Positions 45,635 to 54,606 of a stretch of DNA of 64,000 nucleotides are shown here, piece by piece. The stretch is taken from the NCBI RefSeq assembly GCF_028206795.1, contig NZ_JAQLFJ010000003.1:10850-74849 (forward strand). Direction: 5' to 3'. The stretch is from Collinsella aerofaciens. Its GTDB lineage: Bacteria > Actinomycetota > Coriobacteriia > Coriobacteriales > Coriobacteriaceae. Positions within the stretch are counted from its first letter, which is position 1. Each line of letters opens with the position of its first letter. The position numbers and the translations under genes are program-made. The notes below the pieces were generated by a model. It was not told the DNA's origin and did no database searches. It saw only the letters and a program-made list of their open reading frames with translations.

Positions 45635-46063
45635 CTAGGCGATGTGGAGTGGGTTGGCGGCGTCGACGGCATCGGGGGCGTCGGAGAGGCCGTCAGGAGC
45701 AGCGTCTGCCGGATCCTCTTCGGGGGTCCCGATCTGTTTGATCATGACCTCTTGGCCCTGCAGCAGGTATGTCTCGCCGCTACCGCAATGGGGGCAGGTC
45801 TTGCCGTACTCGACCGTCGCGTAGTCGCAGCCGCACGCCTCGCAATGTGTCACGGCCTCGACGGGCTCCACGATAAGCTCCGCGCCCTGCGCGATAGGCT
45901 TTTTATCTGCTGCCCAGCGCCAAGCGTCGAGCAGCAAGTCGGGAACGACGCCCGAGACCTCGCCCAGCAGCAGCGTGACGCTCGAAACGCGACTCACGCC
46001 ATTGGCGCGCGCCACATTCTCAATATCACGAATGATGTGATAGACGATTCCGAGCTCGTGCAT
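45635..46063 (-). CDS. hypA: Hydrogenase/urease nickel insertion protein HypA
   Basis: HypA delivers nickel to [NiFe] hydrogenase or urease precursors. The 142-residue protein starts MHEL, giving the nickel-binding N-terminal Met-His-Glu. It has the zinc-finger cysteines at 74, 77, 90 and 93 (CEAC and CPHC), plus an extra Cys 79. A 40-residue acidic, Ala/Pro/Asp-rich C-terminal extension is not usual for HypA. It lies 32 bp after the iron-sulfur flavoprotein gene on the same strand. No hydrogenase structural gene is in this window, so the target is unknown. Confidence 0.92.
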   Translation of the reverse strand: MHELGIVYHIIRDIENVARANGVSRVSSVTLLLGEVSGVVPDLLLDAWRWAADKKPIAQGAELIVEPVEAVTHCEACGCDYATVEYGKTCPHCGSGETYLLQGQEVMIKQIGTPEEDPADAAPDGLSDAPDAVDAANPLHIA

Positions 46064-46095
46064 TTATTTCCTTCCGCCGTTCCCGTTATGACTAC

Positions 46096-48873
46096 TTACT
46101 TGCGACCGAACTTAATCTTGATGGCGCGCTTCAAAGCATACTTGCCGAGGCTTGGGAGCTTTTGCTCGTATTTGACCATCGTGGAGCACTCGGGGCGGTC
46201 GCGATCCAGATGGATGGCGTCGAACGCGCACTTGGTGGTGCACAGGCCGCAGCCGATGCACTTGTTAGGGTCGACGATCGAGGCGCCGCAGCCCAGGCAG
46301 CGGGCGGTCTCGGCGCGCACCTGCTCCTCGGTAAAGGTCTCAACATACTCGCTAAACGGCGCAGCCTTCTCGCGTTCGCGGTCCACGTGGGCAACCTCGC
46401 GGCTCGCGTTGTCGTAGCTCTCGAGCACAACGTCGTCGCGGTCGAGCGCGGTGTAGCGGCGCTGGTTGCGGCCGATGGTGAGCGTGGAGCCCGGCTGCAC
46501 AAAGCGATGGATGGACACCGCGGCCTCGTGACCGGCGGCAATGGCGTCGATGGCAAAGCTCGGACCGGTGTAGACGTCGCCGCCTACAAAGATGTCGGGC
46601 TCGGCGGTCTGATAGGTCTGAGGATCGGCAAGGGCACCCTGGCCGCGGCCGAGCTCCACCTTGGAGCCAGCTAGCAAGTCGCCCCACACAATGGACTGGC
46701 CAATCGACATGACGACACGGTCGGCATCGACACGGCGCAGATCGTTCTCGTCGTACTCGGGCGCAAAACGGCCCTCGTCGTCAAAGACACGCGTGCAGCG
46801 CTTGAAGGTGATGCCGCACACACGACCGGCCTCGTCCAGGTGAACTTCCTTGGGGCCCCAACCGCAGCTGATGTGCGCGCCGTCCTCAACGGCCTCGCGA
46901 CGCTCCTCCTCGCTGGCGGGCATCTGGGCCTCGCTCTCCAGGCAGAACATCTCAACGTGCTCGGAGCCCAGACGGCAGGCATTGCGCGCGACGTCGATAG
47001 CCACGTTGCCGCCGCCCACCACGATGGTGCGGCCGGGCAGCGCGTCGATCTTGCCACTGTTGACCTCGCGCAAAAAGTCGACGGCCACGGCCACGTCCTC
47101 GGCATCCTCACCCGGAATACCGGCGAGGCGGCCGCCTTGGCAGCCAATGGCAACATAAAAGGCCTTAAAGCCCTGCTCGCGCAGCTCGTCGAGCGTCACA
47201 TCGCGACCGACCTCCACGCCATAGCGGAACTCGGCACCCATCAGGCGAATAACCTCGACTTCGGCCTCAATGACGTCCTTCTGCAGCTTAAAGCTGGGAA
47301 TGCCGTAGGTGAGCATGCCGCCCGGGCGCTCGTTCTTCTCGAACACGACGGGCTTGTAGCCCTTCTCGGCCAGATAGAAGGCACAGGACAGACCGGCCGG
47401 GCCGGCACCGATGATGGCGATCTTCTGATCGAAGCCGCCAGCACGCGTCGGCGTCACCACAGGCGGGACGTAGCGGGTCGCGGCGTCCAGATCGCGCTGG
47501 GCGATAAACTTCTTGACCTCGTCGATGGCCACGGCCTCGTCCACGCGGCCGCGGGTGCAGGCATCCTCGCAGCGGCGATTGCACACACGGCCGCAGATAG
47601 CGGGCAGCGGGTTCTCGCGCTTGATGAGCGCCAGCGCCTCGTCATAGCGGCCCTGCGCTGCGAGCTTCAAGTAGCCCTGAACGGCAACGTGAGCGGGGCA
47701 GGCCGTCTTGCAGGGCGCGGTGCCGGACTCGTGCGTCTCGATGCGGTTGTCGTTGCGGTAGTTGGGCGACCACTTGGTATGATCCCACTTGGTGGCATCG
47801 GGCAGCTCCTGGCGCGGATACTCGGGCACCTGTCCGCCGGCCTTTTTGCTGCAGAGCTTCTGGCCCAGCTTGGCGGCGCCGGCCGGACATACCTCAACGC
47901 AGCGACCGCAGGCCACGCACTTGTCCTTCTCGACCTTGGCGACATAGGCCGAGCGCGACAGGTTGGGCGTGTTGAACAGCTGCGAGGTGCGCAGAGCGTA
48001 GCACACGTTGACGTTGCAGTTGCAGATGGCGAAGATCTTGTTCTCGCCGTCGATATTAGTGATCTGGTGCACAAAGCCGTTGTCCTCGGCCTGGCGCAAG
48101 ATGTCGTAAACCTCGTCGCGGGTCACGTAATGGCCACGATCGGTCTCAACCACGTAGTCGGCCATATCGCCCACGGCGATGCACCAATCGGCCGGGTCGT
48201 CGGCGCAGCCCTCACCCATCACGCGACGGCTCGCGCGGCAGCTGCAGGTGCTGGCGGCATATTTGCCATCGTATTTGTCGAGCCAATGCTCGATATGCTC
48301 GATCGGCACCGAGGTGCTCGCGGCGTCGATGGCCTTCTCGACCGGAATGACGTGCATGCCGATGCCGGCGCCTCCGGGCGGCACCATCGGCGTGGCCTTG
48401 GACAGCGGTCCCTTGGACGCCTGCTCAAAGAACTTGGCATAGACCGGGTGCTCCTCGAGCTGGCTCACGCGCATGTTGAGGAACTCGGCAGAACCCGGCA
48501 CCAGCATGGGCAACACCCATTGCTTGGCGCGCTCGGGGTTTTCCCAGTTGTACTCGAGCAGACCCGTGTAGCTCATGTCGTCGAGCATCTTCTCGATCTG
48601 GGTCTCGGGCATGCCGGTGAGCTTGGCCATCTCGGGCAGCGTATAGGGACGGCGCATCTTCATCTTGCAGAGCACTTCGGCCTGCTCGTCGGTCGCGGCC
48701 TCGGCAAACGACCAGTACTCGTAGCCCAACAGCTCGTCGCGATGCAGCAGACGGTTGGTGCAGTGCTCGCACAGCTTGACGATGGCCTCGCGCGGATGCT
48801 CCGGCAGCGGCGGCACGAACTCCGAACCGATGTCGGGCTCGGTGTAGCTAATCCCCGGTCCGTTGAGAATCAT
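46096..48873 (-). CDS. Large iron-sulfur flavoprotein, glutamate-synthase-beta-like oxidoreductase
   Basis: The 925-residue protein is modular. The N-terminal part (1-280) has a winged-helix-like segment (PYTLPEMAKLTGMPETQI) and cysteine motifs CSC and CNCNVNVC. Next come a ferredoxin motif CVACGRCVEVCP near 305, a Fer4-type domain with CxxxCxxxxC (CGRVCNRRC) near 430, and FAD- and NAD(P)-binding Rossmann motifs IGAGPAGLSCAFYLAEKG near 475 and VVGGGNVAIDVARN near 615. A C-terminal ferredoxin CIGCGLCTTKC lies near 890. It resembles electron-bifurcating or NADPH-dependent GltD-like enzymes. Reaction partners are unknown. The start ATG is at 48871-48873. It is divergent from a TetR regulator. 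Confidence 0.88.
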   Translation of the reverse strand: MILNGPGISYTEPDIGSEFVPPLPEHPREAIVKLCEHCTNRLLHRDELLGYEYWSFAEAATDEQAEVLCKMKMRRPYTLPEMAKLTGMPETQIEKMLDDMSYTGLLEYNWENPERAKQWVLPMLVPGSAEFLNMRVSQLEEHPVYAKFFEQASKGPLSKATPMVPPGGAGIGMHVIPVEKAIDAASTSVPIEHIEHWLDKYDGKYAASTCSCRASRRVMGEGCADDPADWCIAVGDMADYVVETDRGHYVTRDEVYDILRQAEDNGFVHQITNIDGENKIFAICNCNVNVCYALRTSQLFNTPNLSRSAYVAKVEKDKCVACGRCVEVCPAGAAKLGQKLCSKKAGGQVPEYPRQELPDATKWDHTKWSPNYRNDNRIETHESGTAPCKTACPAHVAVQGYLKLAAQGRYDEALALIKRENPLPAICGRVCNRRCEDACTRGRVDEAVAIDEVKKFIAQRDLDAATRYVPPVVTPTRAGGFDQKIAIIGAGPAGLSCAFYLAEKGYKPVVFEKNERPGGMLTYGIPSFKLQKDVIEAEVEVIRLMGAEFRYGVEVGRDVTLDELREQGFKAFYVAIGCQGGRLAGIPGEDAEDVAVAVDFLREVNSGKIDALPGRTIVVGGGNVAIDVARNACRLGSEHVEMFCLESEAQMPASEEERREAVEDGAHISCGWGPKEVHLDEAGRVCGITFKRCTRVFDDEGRFAPEYDENDLRRVDADRVVMSIGQSIVWGDLLAGSKVELGRGQGALADPQTYQTAEPDIFVGGDVYTGPSFAIDAIAAGHEAAVSIHRFVQPGSTLTIGRNQRRYTALDRDDVVLESYDNASREVAHVDREREKAAPFSEYVETFTEEQVRAETARCLGCGASIVDPNKCIGCGLCTTKCAFDAIHLDRDRPECSTMVKYEQKLPSLGKYALKRAIKIKFGRK

Positions 48874-48965
48874 GGTTGTCCCTTCTCTTGCCACAGCCCG
48901 ACGAAGCCGCAGCGCCCCTCTTTTTTTGCAGGCCGGGCATGCCCCATGCCGTTCACCCGCCATTG

Positions 48966-49003
48966 TTGACATTGTGTCAAAAATAGTATTGACGAACCGT
49001 CAA
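48966..49003. promoter_or_regulatory. Two palindromic operators between the flavoprotein and TetR genes
   Basis: TTGAC-N5-GTCAA occurs at 48966-48980 and again at 48989-49003, with 23 bp between their starts. The sites sit in the 188-bp divergent gap, where a TetR dimer would bind 15-bp palindromes. The regulator encoded at 49062 is the likely ligand, repressing itself and the flavoprotein-hypA operon. The matching half-site GCGAACGGTCA at about 49022 is weaker. Confidence 0.75.
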
Positions 49004-49061
49004 CAATATTCAAGACTGTTAGGCGAACGGTCAGGCAAAAGAGGATGAAAGGCGGCAAAAC

Positions 49062-49724
49062 ATGGGCAACAACACAGCAGGTACCTCTGTGGTCGATGCC
49101 GTCCCCGCATCCGATAGCGCGGCAAAGCGCCTGACGGGCGACGAACGCCGTCGCGAGATCCTCGATGCCGTGCGCACCGTAAGCTCCGAGCTGGGCGTGT
49201 CCCACCTATCGGTATCGGCCGTGACCAAGCGAGCCGGCTGCACGCGTTCATTGTTCTACCACTACTTCGCCGACATGGACGCCGCCGTCACCGCTGTTAT
49301 GGACGAGGCGATCGACGGCTTTATCTCCGAACTCGAGCGGTGGAACGCCGACCGCACCGTCGGTGATATCGAGGGCGCGCTCGACACCGTCGCCCCGCTC
49401 TTTAAGCGCCTGGTCGCCAGCGGCCACGAGCTGCCGAGCACGCTTACCTCGAGCAGCGGCGCGCTCTACGGCGGCTTTTTGCACAACGTGGTCCAGCGCG
49501 TGGCGCAGTATATCTGCGACACCACCGTAGTGGATTTTGTCGCCCATCATGAGCTACGCATCGACCATGTCTACGAGACGTTCTACACCCTCATCATGGG
49601 CCTTTTGATGTATATCCGCACGCACCCCGATGTGCCCGACGAAACGGTCAAGGAAATCATCGCCTCGACACTCCACATCGAGGGCTATACCGCCAAGTAT
49701 CCGGAGCGCAAGCCCCAGAACTGA
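49062..49724 (+). CDS. TetR-family transcriptional regulator
   Basis: The 220-residue protein has an N-terminal helix-turn-helix (about 28-75): RREILDAVRTVSSELGVSHLSVSAVTKRAGCTRSLFYHYF, given here in part, is a typical TetR DNA-binding segment. The C-terminal ligand and dimer domain is alpha-rich. The first 22 residues are an Ala/Ser/Asp-rich extension. The start at 49062 has AAAGG upstream. It probably binds the twin TTGAC-N5-GTCAA sites 59 bp before it and controls the divergent flavoprotein and hypA genes, and perhaps the membrane protein gene that follows 63 bp later. Confidence 0.9.
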   Translation: MGNNTAGTSVVDAVPASDSAAKRLTGDERRREILDAVRTVSSELGVSHLSVSAVTKRAGCTRSLFYHYFADMDAAVTAVMDEAIDGFISELERWNADRTVGDIEGALDTVAPLFKRLVASGHELPSTLTSSSGALYGGFLHNVVQRVAQYICDTTVVDFVAHHELRIDHVYETFYTLIMGLLMYIRTHPDVPDETVKEIIASTLHIEGYTAKYPERKPQN

Positions 49725-49787
49725 CGACATTTGGCCAAACTGCCCGCGATCAGAAGAGGGGCCGCGGGCGTGTGAAAGGAGAGCAGC

Positions 49788-50795
49788 ATGCTGTTCGATG
49801 TTTGGGGTAGCGACACCCTTATCCACTGGGCCGGCTGGGCCATGGTCTTTATCGGCCTGATCGTGCTCAACGAGGTCGGCCGCCACACCAAGCTCGGCGC
49901 GGCCATCATCTTTGGCGTGGCTCCGCTGGCCATGACCATCTACTGCGTCGCCATCGCCGTGGGCGTTTCGCAGGGTGCCGAGTGGGCGCTCACCAACCCC
50001 ACCCATGTGTACCAGAACAGCTGGTTCCACTACGCCAAGGTATACGCGGCGCTCGCCGGCTGCTGGGGCTTCATTGCCATTAAGTACCAGTGGGGCAAGA
50101 TCGGCAAGGCGCATTGGTTCCGCGCGTGGCCGTTTGTGATCGTCGCCATCAACATCATGATCGCCGTCGTGTCCGACTTCGAGAGCGCCTATCACTTCTT
50201 TGTCCTGGGCGAGTCCACCTGGGTCACCTCCGAGGGCGCCACGCAGCTGGCCGGCTGGAACAACGTGTTCAACGGCATCGCGGGCATCATCAACATCTTC
50301 TGCATGACCGGTTGGTGGAGCGTCTACGCCTCCGAGGATCAGACCGACATGCTGTGGCCCGATATGACCTGGGTCTACATTATCGCCTACGATATCTGGA
50401 ACTTCTGCTACACCTACAACTGCCTGCCCACCCACTCCTGGTTCTGCGGCTTTGCGCTGCTGCTGGCGCCCACCGTCGCCGCCTTTATCTGGAACAAGGG
50501 CGGCTGGATCCAGAACCGCGCCTTTACGCTGGCCATTTGGTGCATGTTTGCCCAGGTGTTCCCGTACTTCCAGGAGGAGTCCATCTTTGTGACCCACTCC
50601 ACACTCGACCCCGGCGCCGCTACCGCGGTCTCGATCGCCGCACTGGTCGCCAACGTCGCCGCGATCATCTACATCGCCTACCGTGCCAAGAAGCTCGGCC
50701 GCAATCCCTACAAGCAGGATGTCTTTGAGGGCACCAGCGATTGGGAGAAGGCTACCGCCCGCCGCGCCAAGGTTGATTACGCTCACGCCGAGTAA
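49788..50795 (+). CDS. Polytopic membrane protein (DUF5692-like)
   Basis: The 335-residue protein has about eight hydrophobic segments and many Trp and aromatic residues (WGSDTLIHWAGWAMVF at the start, WFHYAKVYAALAG, DIWNFCYTYNCLPTHSW). It resembles the DUF5692 family of gut anaerobes; I base that on the aromatic-rich pattern, not a search. The ATG at 49788 has AAAGGAGAG upstream. It is in the same direction as the TetR gene and ends in a strong terminator. A transport or redox-linked membrane role is possible but not shown. Confidence 0.75.
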   Translation: MLFDVWGSDTLIHWAGWAMVFIGLIVLNEVGRHTKLGAAIIFGVAPLAMTIYCVAIAVGVSQGAEWALTNPTHVYQNSWFHYAKVYAALAGCWGFIAIKYQWGKIGKAHWFRAWPFVIVAINIMIAVVSDFESAYHFFVLGESTWVTSEGATQLAGWNNVFNGIAGIINIFCMTGWWSVYASEDQTDMLWPDMTWVYIIAYDIWNFCYTYNCLPTHSWFCGFALLLAPTVAAFIWNKGGWIQNRAFTLAIWCMFAQVFPYFQEESIFVTHSTLDPGAATAVSIAALVANVAAIIYIAYRAKKLGRNPYKQDVFEGTSDWEKATARRAKVDYAHAE

Positions 50796-50866
50796 CGCGC
50801 CTGACGCAGACATCGCTTGGGCGCGAAGCAGCATAGCCGGCTCCGCGCAACTCAACGCATTGCAGA

Positions 50867-50906
50867 GCCCCCGGAATGTGATTCGTTCGCGTTCCGGGGG
50901 CCTTTT
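50867..50906 (+). terminator. Terminator after the DUF5692-like gene
   Basis: The 10-bp stem GCCCCCGGAA (50867-50876) pairs with 50892-50901 and is followed by CTTTTG. It lies 72 bp past the stop. Confidence 0.85.
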
Positions 50907-51028
50907 GCTGCCGCGAGGATGCGGCCGAACGATGCGCTCGAGTTAAATCGGATCTTATATTTCGCACGCGCTTTATATGGCTCCATTTTTGGGTACAGTG
51001 TTGTCCCGATATTGAGCTTGGGGGATAT

Positions 51029-52525
51029 ATGAAAGATGAGACGATGGGCCAAGAGGATGCGGCCCAAGATGCAGAAGCTTGCGCTGAGGCCTTGGAGAGC
51101 TTAGACCGGATTTCACTTGATGAGATTGCGTTTGACGATTCGGGCGTTGATGTGCAGGATGAGTCGGAAGCCGAGGCGCAGTCCGATGATCAGGATGCAG
51201 ACGACGTTGAGCCTGCCGAAGATGAGGCAGATCACGAAGACACCGAATGCGAGGCCGATGACCAGCCCGAATCCGACACGAGCGAGGAAACCATCTTGCT
51301 CGACAGCTTGCCGGCCGAAGATTCGCTGACCCGCGAGCTTCCCGGCCTGGGCTCCGCTCCTGCCGTGGACGAGACCATCGCCATGGGCGATATTCCCCTG
51401 CCGTCCGTTCCCTCGGCACGCGAGGCCGAGGTCCGCCATCGCAAGATGTCGCCCAAGCGCCGCAATCTGATGGTCGCCGGTGTCGTGGCCGTCGCGCTCG
51501 TCGCCGGCGGTGCAGGCTATGCTGCCTGGAACGGATATCAGCAAGAGCAGGCTGCCGTGCTTGCCGCAAACGCCCATACCATGATGTCGGTGCAGATTGG
51601 CGTGCATGCCGCGGGCCTCGACTGCTCAACTGGCTCCAAGATTCCCGTGCAGGTGAGCGGACAAGATTCCGACGGTTCTTCCGTGAGCGAAACGCTCTAC
51701 GTTGACGAGCACGGCCGCGGCATCAAACTGCTGCCCGGCGATTACACGCTCTCCATCGCTGCCTCCCCCATCGCGGCCGACGGCACCATCTATACCGTCC
51801 CGACCACCAAGACGCAGGTCACCGTTAAGAGCGATGGACAGGATTTAAGTGCCCAGGCCACCTTTAAGCTCAAGGTGCCTTCGGCCGACACGGTGACTGA
51901 CGACCAGATCGATGCCGCCGCCAAGTATGCCGAGGAGGGCGGTGCGAGCTCCGCCGCGGCTGCCAAAGTGCTCCAGCAGGCAGCAACCGCGCGGCGCGAC
52001 GCCGCCGTCAATGCCGTGAGCGCGCAAAAGGCACAGGCGTCCCGTGATGCTGACGCTCGCCACAAGGCAACCGACCTCTACCAGCTCGATATTCCCGTCG
52101 AGTGGTACGGCAAGGTCGCAACTTGGCAAAACGGAAGCACGCTATGCATCTATCTGGGCGACGACGCCAATACGCCGCTCGTGACGCTCGTCGCGGTGCG
52201 CGAGGGCGAGAGCTTTACGCCCGATGAAGGCGATACGGTTTTGGGCGCGGCCAATCTAGGCAACGGTTATACCGTCTACGCCAGCGGCCCCGTCTATCCG
52301 TACGTGGTGCCCCAGACCATCAACGGACAGACGCAGAACCCCGTGTCAACCTACCCCATGGACACGGCCATTGAGCTTGTCGAGCTTACGACCGGCAACC
52401 GCTATACCTATAGCCAGATCAAGAACGTGCTGGTCGGCAAAGACGGCAAGGCCGACGCCGCCGCCAAACTCGAGACCGACTACCTCGCCCAGATTCTGAT
52501 GCCGAGTATCAAAGCCCAGGACTAG
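51029..52525 (+). CDS. Membrane-anchored protein with long acidic cytosolic N-terminus
   Basis: The 498-residue protein has a 135-residue Asp/Glu-rich cytosolic region, a basic stop-transfer stretch (RHRKMSPKRRN), one membrane segment at about 148-170, and a 325-residue outer part. The outer part starts with a beta-rich domain of about 100 residues (two cysteines at its start), followed by an Ala/Lys/Asp helix (about 285-345) and a second beta-rich domain. This layout resembles kinase-substrate or sortase-independent surface proteins of the envelope signalling systems. I recognise no named family. The ATG at 51029 has GGGGGAT before it. It seems monocistronic. Confidence 0.75.
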   Translation: MKDETMGQEDAAQDAEACAEALESLDRISLDEIAFDDSGVDVQDESEAEAQSDDQDADDVEPAEDEADHEDTECEADDQPESDTSEETILLDSLPAEDSLTRELPGLGSAPAVDETIAMGDIPLPSVPSAREAEVRHRKMSPKRRNLMVAGVVAVALVAGGAGYAAWNGYQQEQAAVLAANAHTMMSVQIGVHAAGLDCSTGSKIPVQVSGQDSDGSSVSETLYVDEHGRGIKLLPGDYTLSIAASPIAADGTIYTVPTTKTQVTVKSDGQDLSAQATFKLKVPSADTVTDDQIDAAAKYAEEGGASSAAAAKVLQQAATARRDAAVNAVSAQKAQASRDADARHKATDLYQLDIPVEWYGKVATWQNGSTLCIYLGDDANTPLVTLVAVREGESFTPDEGDTVLGAANLGNGYTVYASGPVYPYVVPQTINGQTQNPVSTYPMDTAIELVELTTGNRYTYSQIKNVLVGKDGKADAAAKLETDYLAQILMPSIKAQD

Positions 52526-52598
52526 CCTGGCGCAGCAAGGTGCTCCCCAACCGTGATGAGGGAGCCAGGAGGTCCTGACCCCACAGGTCCATAGATGA

Positions 52599-53951
52599 TT
52601 AGGCAAGGAGCCACTTCCATGCGGGCACAACGTGGACCACACCGTGCTCGCATGAAATATCGGTCTGTTCATCCATGGTAACGATTGCCGACTCGCCAAG
52701 ATCGAACTGGGCCATCGAGGCATCAAGCGCGGCAATTTCGCGCTCGCGCGTTTTCTCACGTGCCATATCCGCACTCACCTGAATCAGGCTATAAGCCCGC
52801 ATGAGAAGCGCGTCCCCAGCCACAAAGTCCACCTCATGGCTTTTGCTCTTCTCTTTGATCAGCAGGCGGCAGACCGAGCCGGTCCTCACCGCGGGAGTCT
52901 TTCTTCTTAGCGCATTGAACACTGCGGTCTCGAGCCTCTGGCCCTGGTCCAATGCTGATGCGGGAGAGAATGCTCCAAACATCGCAGGGTCGACAGCGTA
53001 GACCTTAGACGCAGACCGCATGTTATTTGCCAGTGAACGCGTGAACTCCGGCACAGAAAATAACAGGTAGGCGTCCTCATAATACTCAAGTAAATCGCTG
53101 AGCGAATTACGACTGGCGGGTATCTGTCTGCTCTTGAACTCGTTGTACACTTTGTTCACTGACAGCTCTCGTCCCGAAGATGCCATACACCGCGTCAAGA
53201 ACAGCGATGCCAGGCGAGGGTTCTTGACGTCGTAACGCTCAACGACGTCCATAGCGACCGTTCGCGAAGCATATTCCTGTAGCAGCTGAATCGCGTCTGT
53301 GGGCGTCTGCTCAAGTGTCGCGATGAATCCCCCTTGTTCAAGATACCCGATCAGATGATGTCGAAGCAGCGCTGCATCGCTCGGGGAAAAGGTCGCATCT
53401 GGCTCGAGAACGCTCCCCGTCTTATATCGAACGTATTCCGAAAAACTCAACGGAAAAAGCTCTCGCACAAGAGAACGACCCCTGAACTCGCTCTTAAGTT
53501 CTGAGGACAGCATCTTAGAAGAAGATCCCGTCACATAGACGGTCGCTTTCTCCGTATCGACTACACGCCGCAGAAACGCACCCCATTCGGGAATTTCCTG
53601 GATCTCGTCAAAGAAAATGTAAGCGCCCTCGGTTCGAGCAACAGGATACAGCGCATAGAACGTGTCGAGCACGTCCGCCAGCAGCGATGGCTCATACGGG
53701 CGCAAGCGCTCATCCTCAAAATTGAAGTAAAGCATCCGGTCAAGCTCGACGCCCCGGCTCTGAAGCCGCCGCATCTCCTGATACAGGCGATACGTCTTTC
53801 CACAACGGCGGGCCCCCACAATCACATTTACGATGTTGTCGCGCTTTGGCTCCTGTGGGTTTCCTAGATCAAGGTCTCGCTCAAAGACCTGCGGAACCCC
53901 CTGCTGTTCAAAGTCCTTTATTTTCTGGGCGATCAAGTCGTTGAATGCCAT
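52599..53951 (-). CDS. Second AAA-family ATPase with DUF4143 C-terminal domain
   Basis: The 450-residue protein has a P-loop GARRCGKT near residue 46, Walker B IFFDEIQEIPEW near 112, the VTGSSSKML segment near 140, and a C-terminal part with HEVDFVAG, the nuclease-like pattern of DUF4143. It shares the architecture of the ATPase at 8700-10061 but is only distantly similar. The family has no proven function; some members are linked to mobile or defence-type accessory regions. The start ATG at 53949-53951 has GGAG four bases upstream. A 62-bp palindrome spans its promoter region. Confidence 0.88.
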   Translation of the reverse strand: MAFNDLIAQKIKDFEQQGVPQVFERDLDLGNPQEPKRDNIVNVIVGARRCGKTYRLYQEMRRLQSRGVELDRMLYFNFEDERLRPYEPSLLADVLDTFYALYPVARTEGAYIFFDEIQEIPEWGAFLRRVVDTEKATVYVTGSSSKMLSSELKSEFRGRSLVRELFPLSFSEYVRYKTGSVLEPDATFSPSDAALLRHHLIGYLEQGGFIATLEQTPTDAIQLLQEYASRTVAMDVVERYDVKNPRLASLFLTRCMASSGRELSVNKVYNEFKSRQIPASRNSLSDLLEYYEDAYLLFSVPEFTRSLANNMRSASKVYAVDPAMFGAFSPASALDQGQRLETAVFNALRRKTPAVRTGSVCRLLIKEKSKSHEVDFVAGDALLMRAYSLIQVSADMAREKTREREIAALDASMAQFDLGESAIVTMDEQTDISCEHGVVHVVPAWKWLLA

Positions 53952-53958
53952 GATTCTC

Positions 53959-54020
53959 CAATCTTGCTCTCTAGCTAATCAAAATTATACCGATTCTTGA
54001 TTAATTAGAGAGCAAGATTG
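53959..54020. repeat. Palindrome enclosing the promoter of the second DUF4143 ATPase
   Basis: Arms of 23 bp at 53959-53981 and 53998-54020 match in 21 positions and begin CAATCTTGCTCTCTA. The 16-nt centre contains a minus-strand TATAAT at 53985-53990 (AAATTATACC on plus). The structure starts 8 bp from the ATG, so it covers the ribosome site, the transcription start and the -10 box. It could be a dimeric operator for autoregulation or an mRNA hairpin that hides the start. Confidence 0.85.
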
Positions 54021-54182
54021 TGTGTAGCTTGATTAACACTTAAGCAAGTTTTATCACCGATATTGCTCCGAAGGATATCGAGTGGCTAAGAGGACAACCG
54101 AGCTCGAATGCGACTCCCCGAGCAGTCAATTTGGGACGGGGCTTTTTTGACTACCCTCCCCCTGTAGAAAAATCCCTAACGC

Positions 54183-54248
54183 AGTTGCGGTGAAATAGGG
54201 CTGTTTTTGCTGGTCAAACCGCAAAACAGTCCCTATTTCACCGCAACT
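54183..54248. repeat. Dispersed palindrome, family A, copy 3
   Basis: The ends start AGTTGCGGTGAAATAGGG and pair over about 27 positions with one bulge, as at 41871 and 45557. The 162 bp before it (54021-54182) show an imperfect CCCCG/CGGGG hairpin with a T-run at about 54117-54151, but no gene. Confidence 0.85.
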
Positions 54249-54272
54249 TATTGGTGGCCTTTTGGGTGGCAC

Positions 54273-54476
54273 TTAGCGCCAGGGGTCGGCTTCGAACATC
54301 GGCTCGCGCTCGGGGCGGCGATCGCTGTAGGGATCGTAGCCGTCATCGTCCTCGTTCTCGGCACGGATGTAGGGGTCGCGCGGCTTGGGCGCCGGTTTGG
54401 GAGAAGCCTTCGGTGCGACCGCCGCGGCGGGCGCTGCCTCAGCAACCGGTGCGTGCGTCTTGTTCTCGTCTTTCAT
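54273..54476 (-). CDS. Small acidic protein of unknown function
   Basis: From the ATG at 54474-54476 (GGAG eight bases upstream) the protein is 67 residues. It has a basic-Ala/Pro-rich stretch (about 7-35) followed by an acidic, Asp/Arg/Pro-rich tail (RAENEDDDGYDPYSDRR-type). It lacks any fold I recognise and is likely disordered. The codon use is genome-like and the ribosome site is good, so I keep it as a likely gene. It sits just downstream of clpB in the same direction, beyond a terminator. Confidence 0.55.
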   Translation of the reverse strand: MKDENKTHAPVAEAAPAAAVAPKASPKPAPKPRDPYIRAENEDDDGYDPYSDRRPEREPMFEADPWR

Positions 54477-54528
54477 CTGCATATCTCCTTGCCATGTGCT
54501 CATGCTCAACATCATCGATTGTCGCACG

Positions 54529-54565
54529 AAAAAGGGCGGCGGACCCGATTGGATCCGCCGCCCTT
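54529..54565 (-). terminator. Intrinsic terminator of clpB
   Basis: A perfect 12-bp stem (54532-54543 with 54554-54565) and 10-nt loop are followed on the minus strand by TTTTTCG. It lies about 40 bp beyond the clpB stop. Confidence 0.9.
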
Positions 54566-54606
54566 GGCGTTTTGCGATGAGGTGCGGTTAAAGCCGGCCC
54601 CATAAT

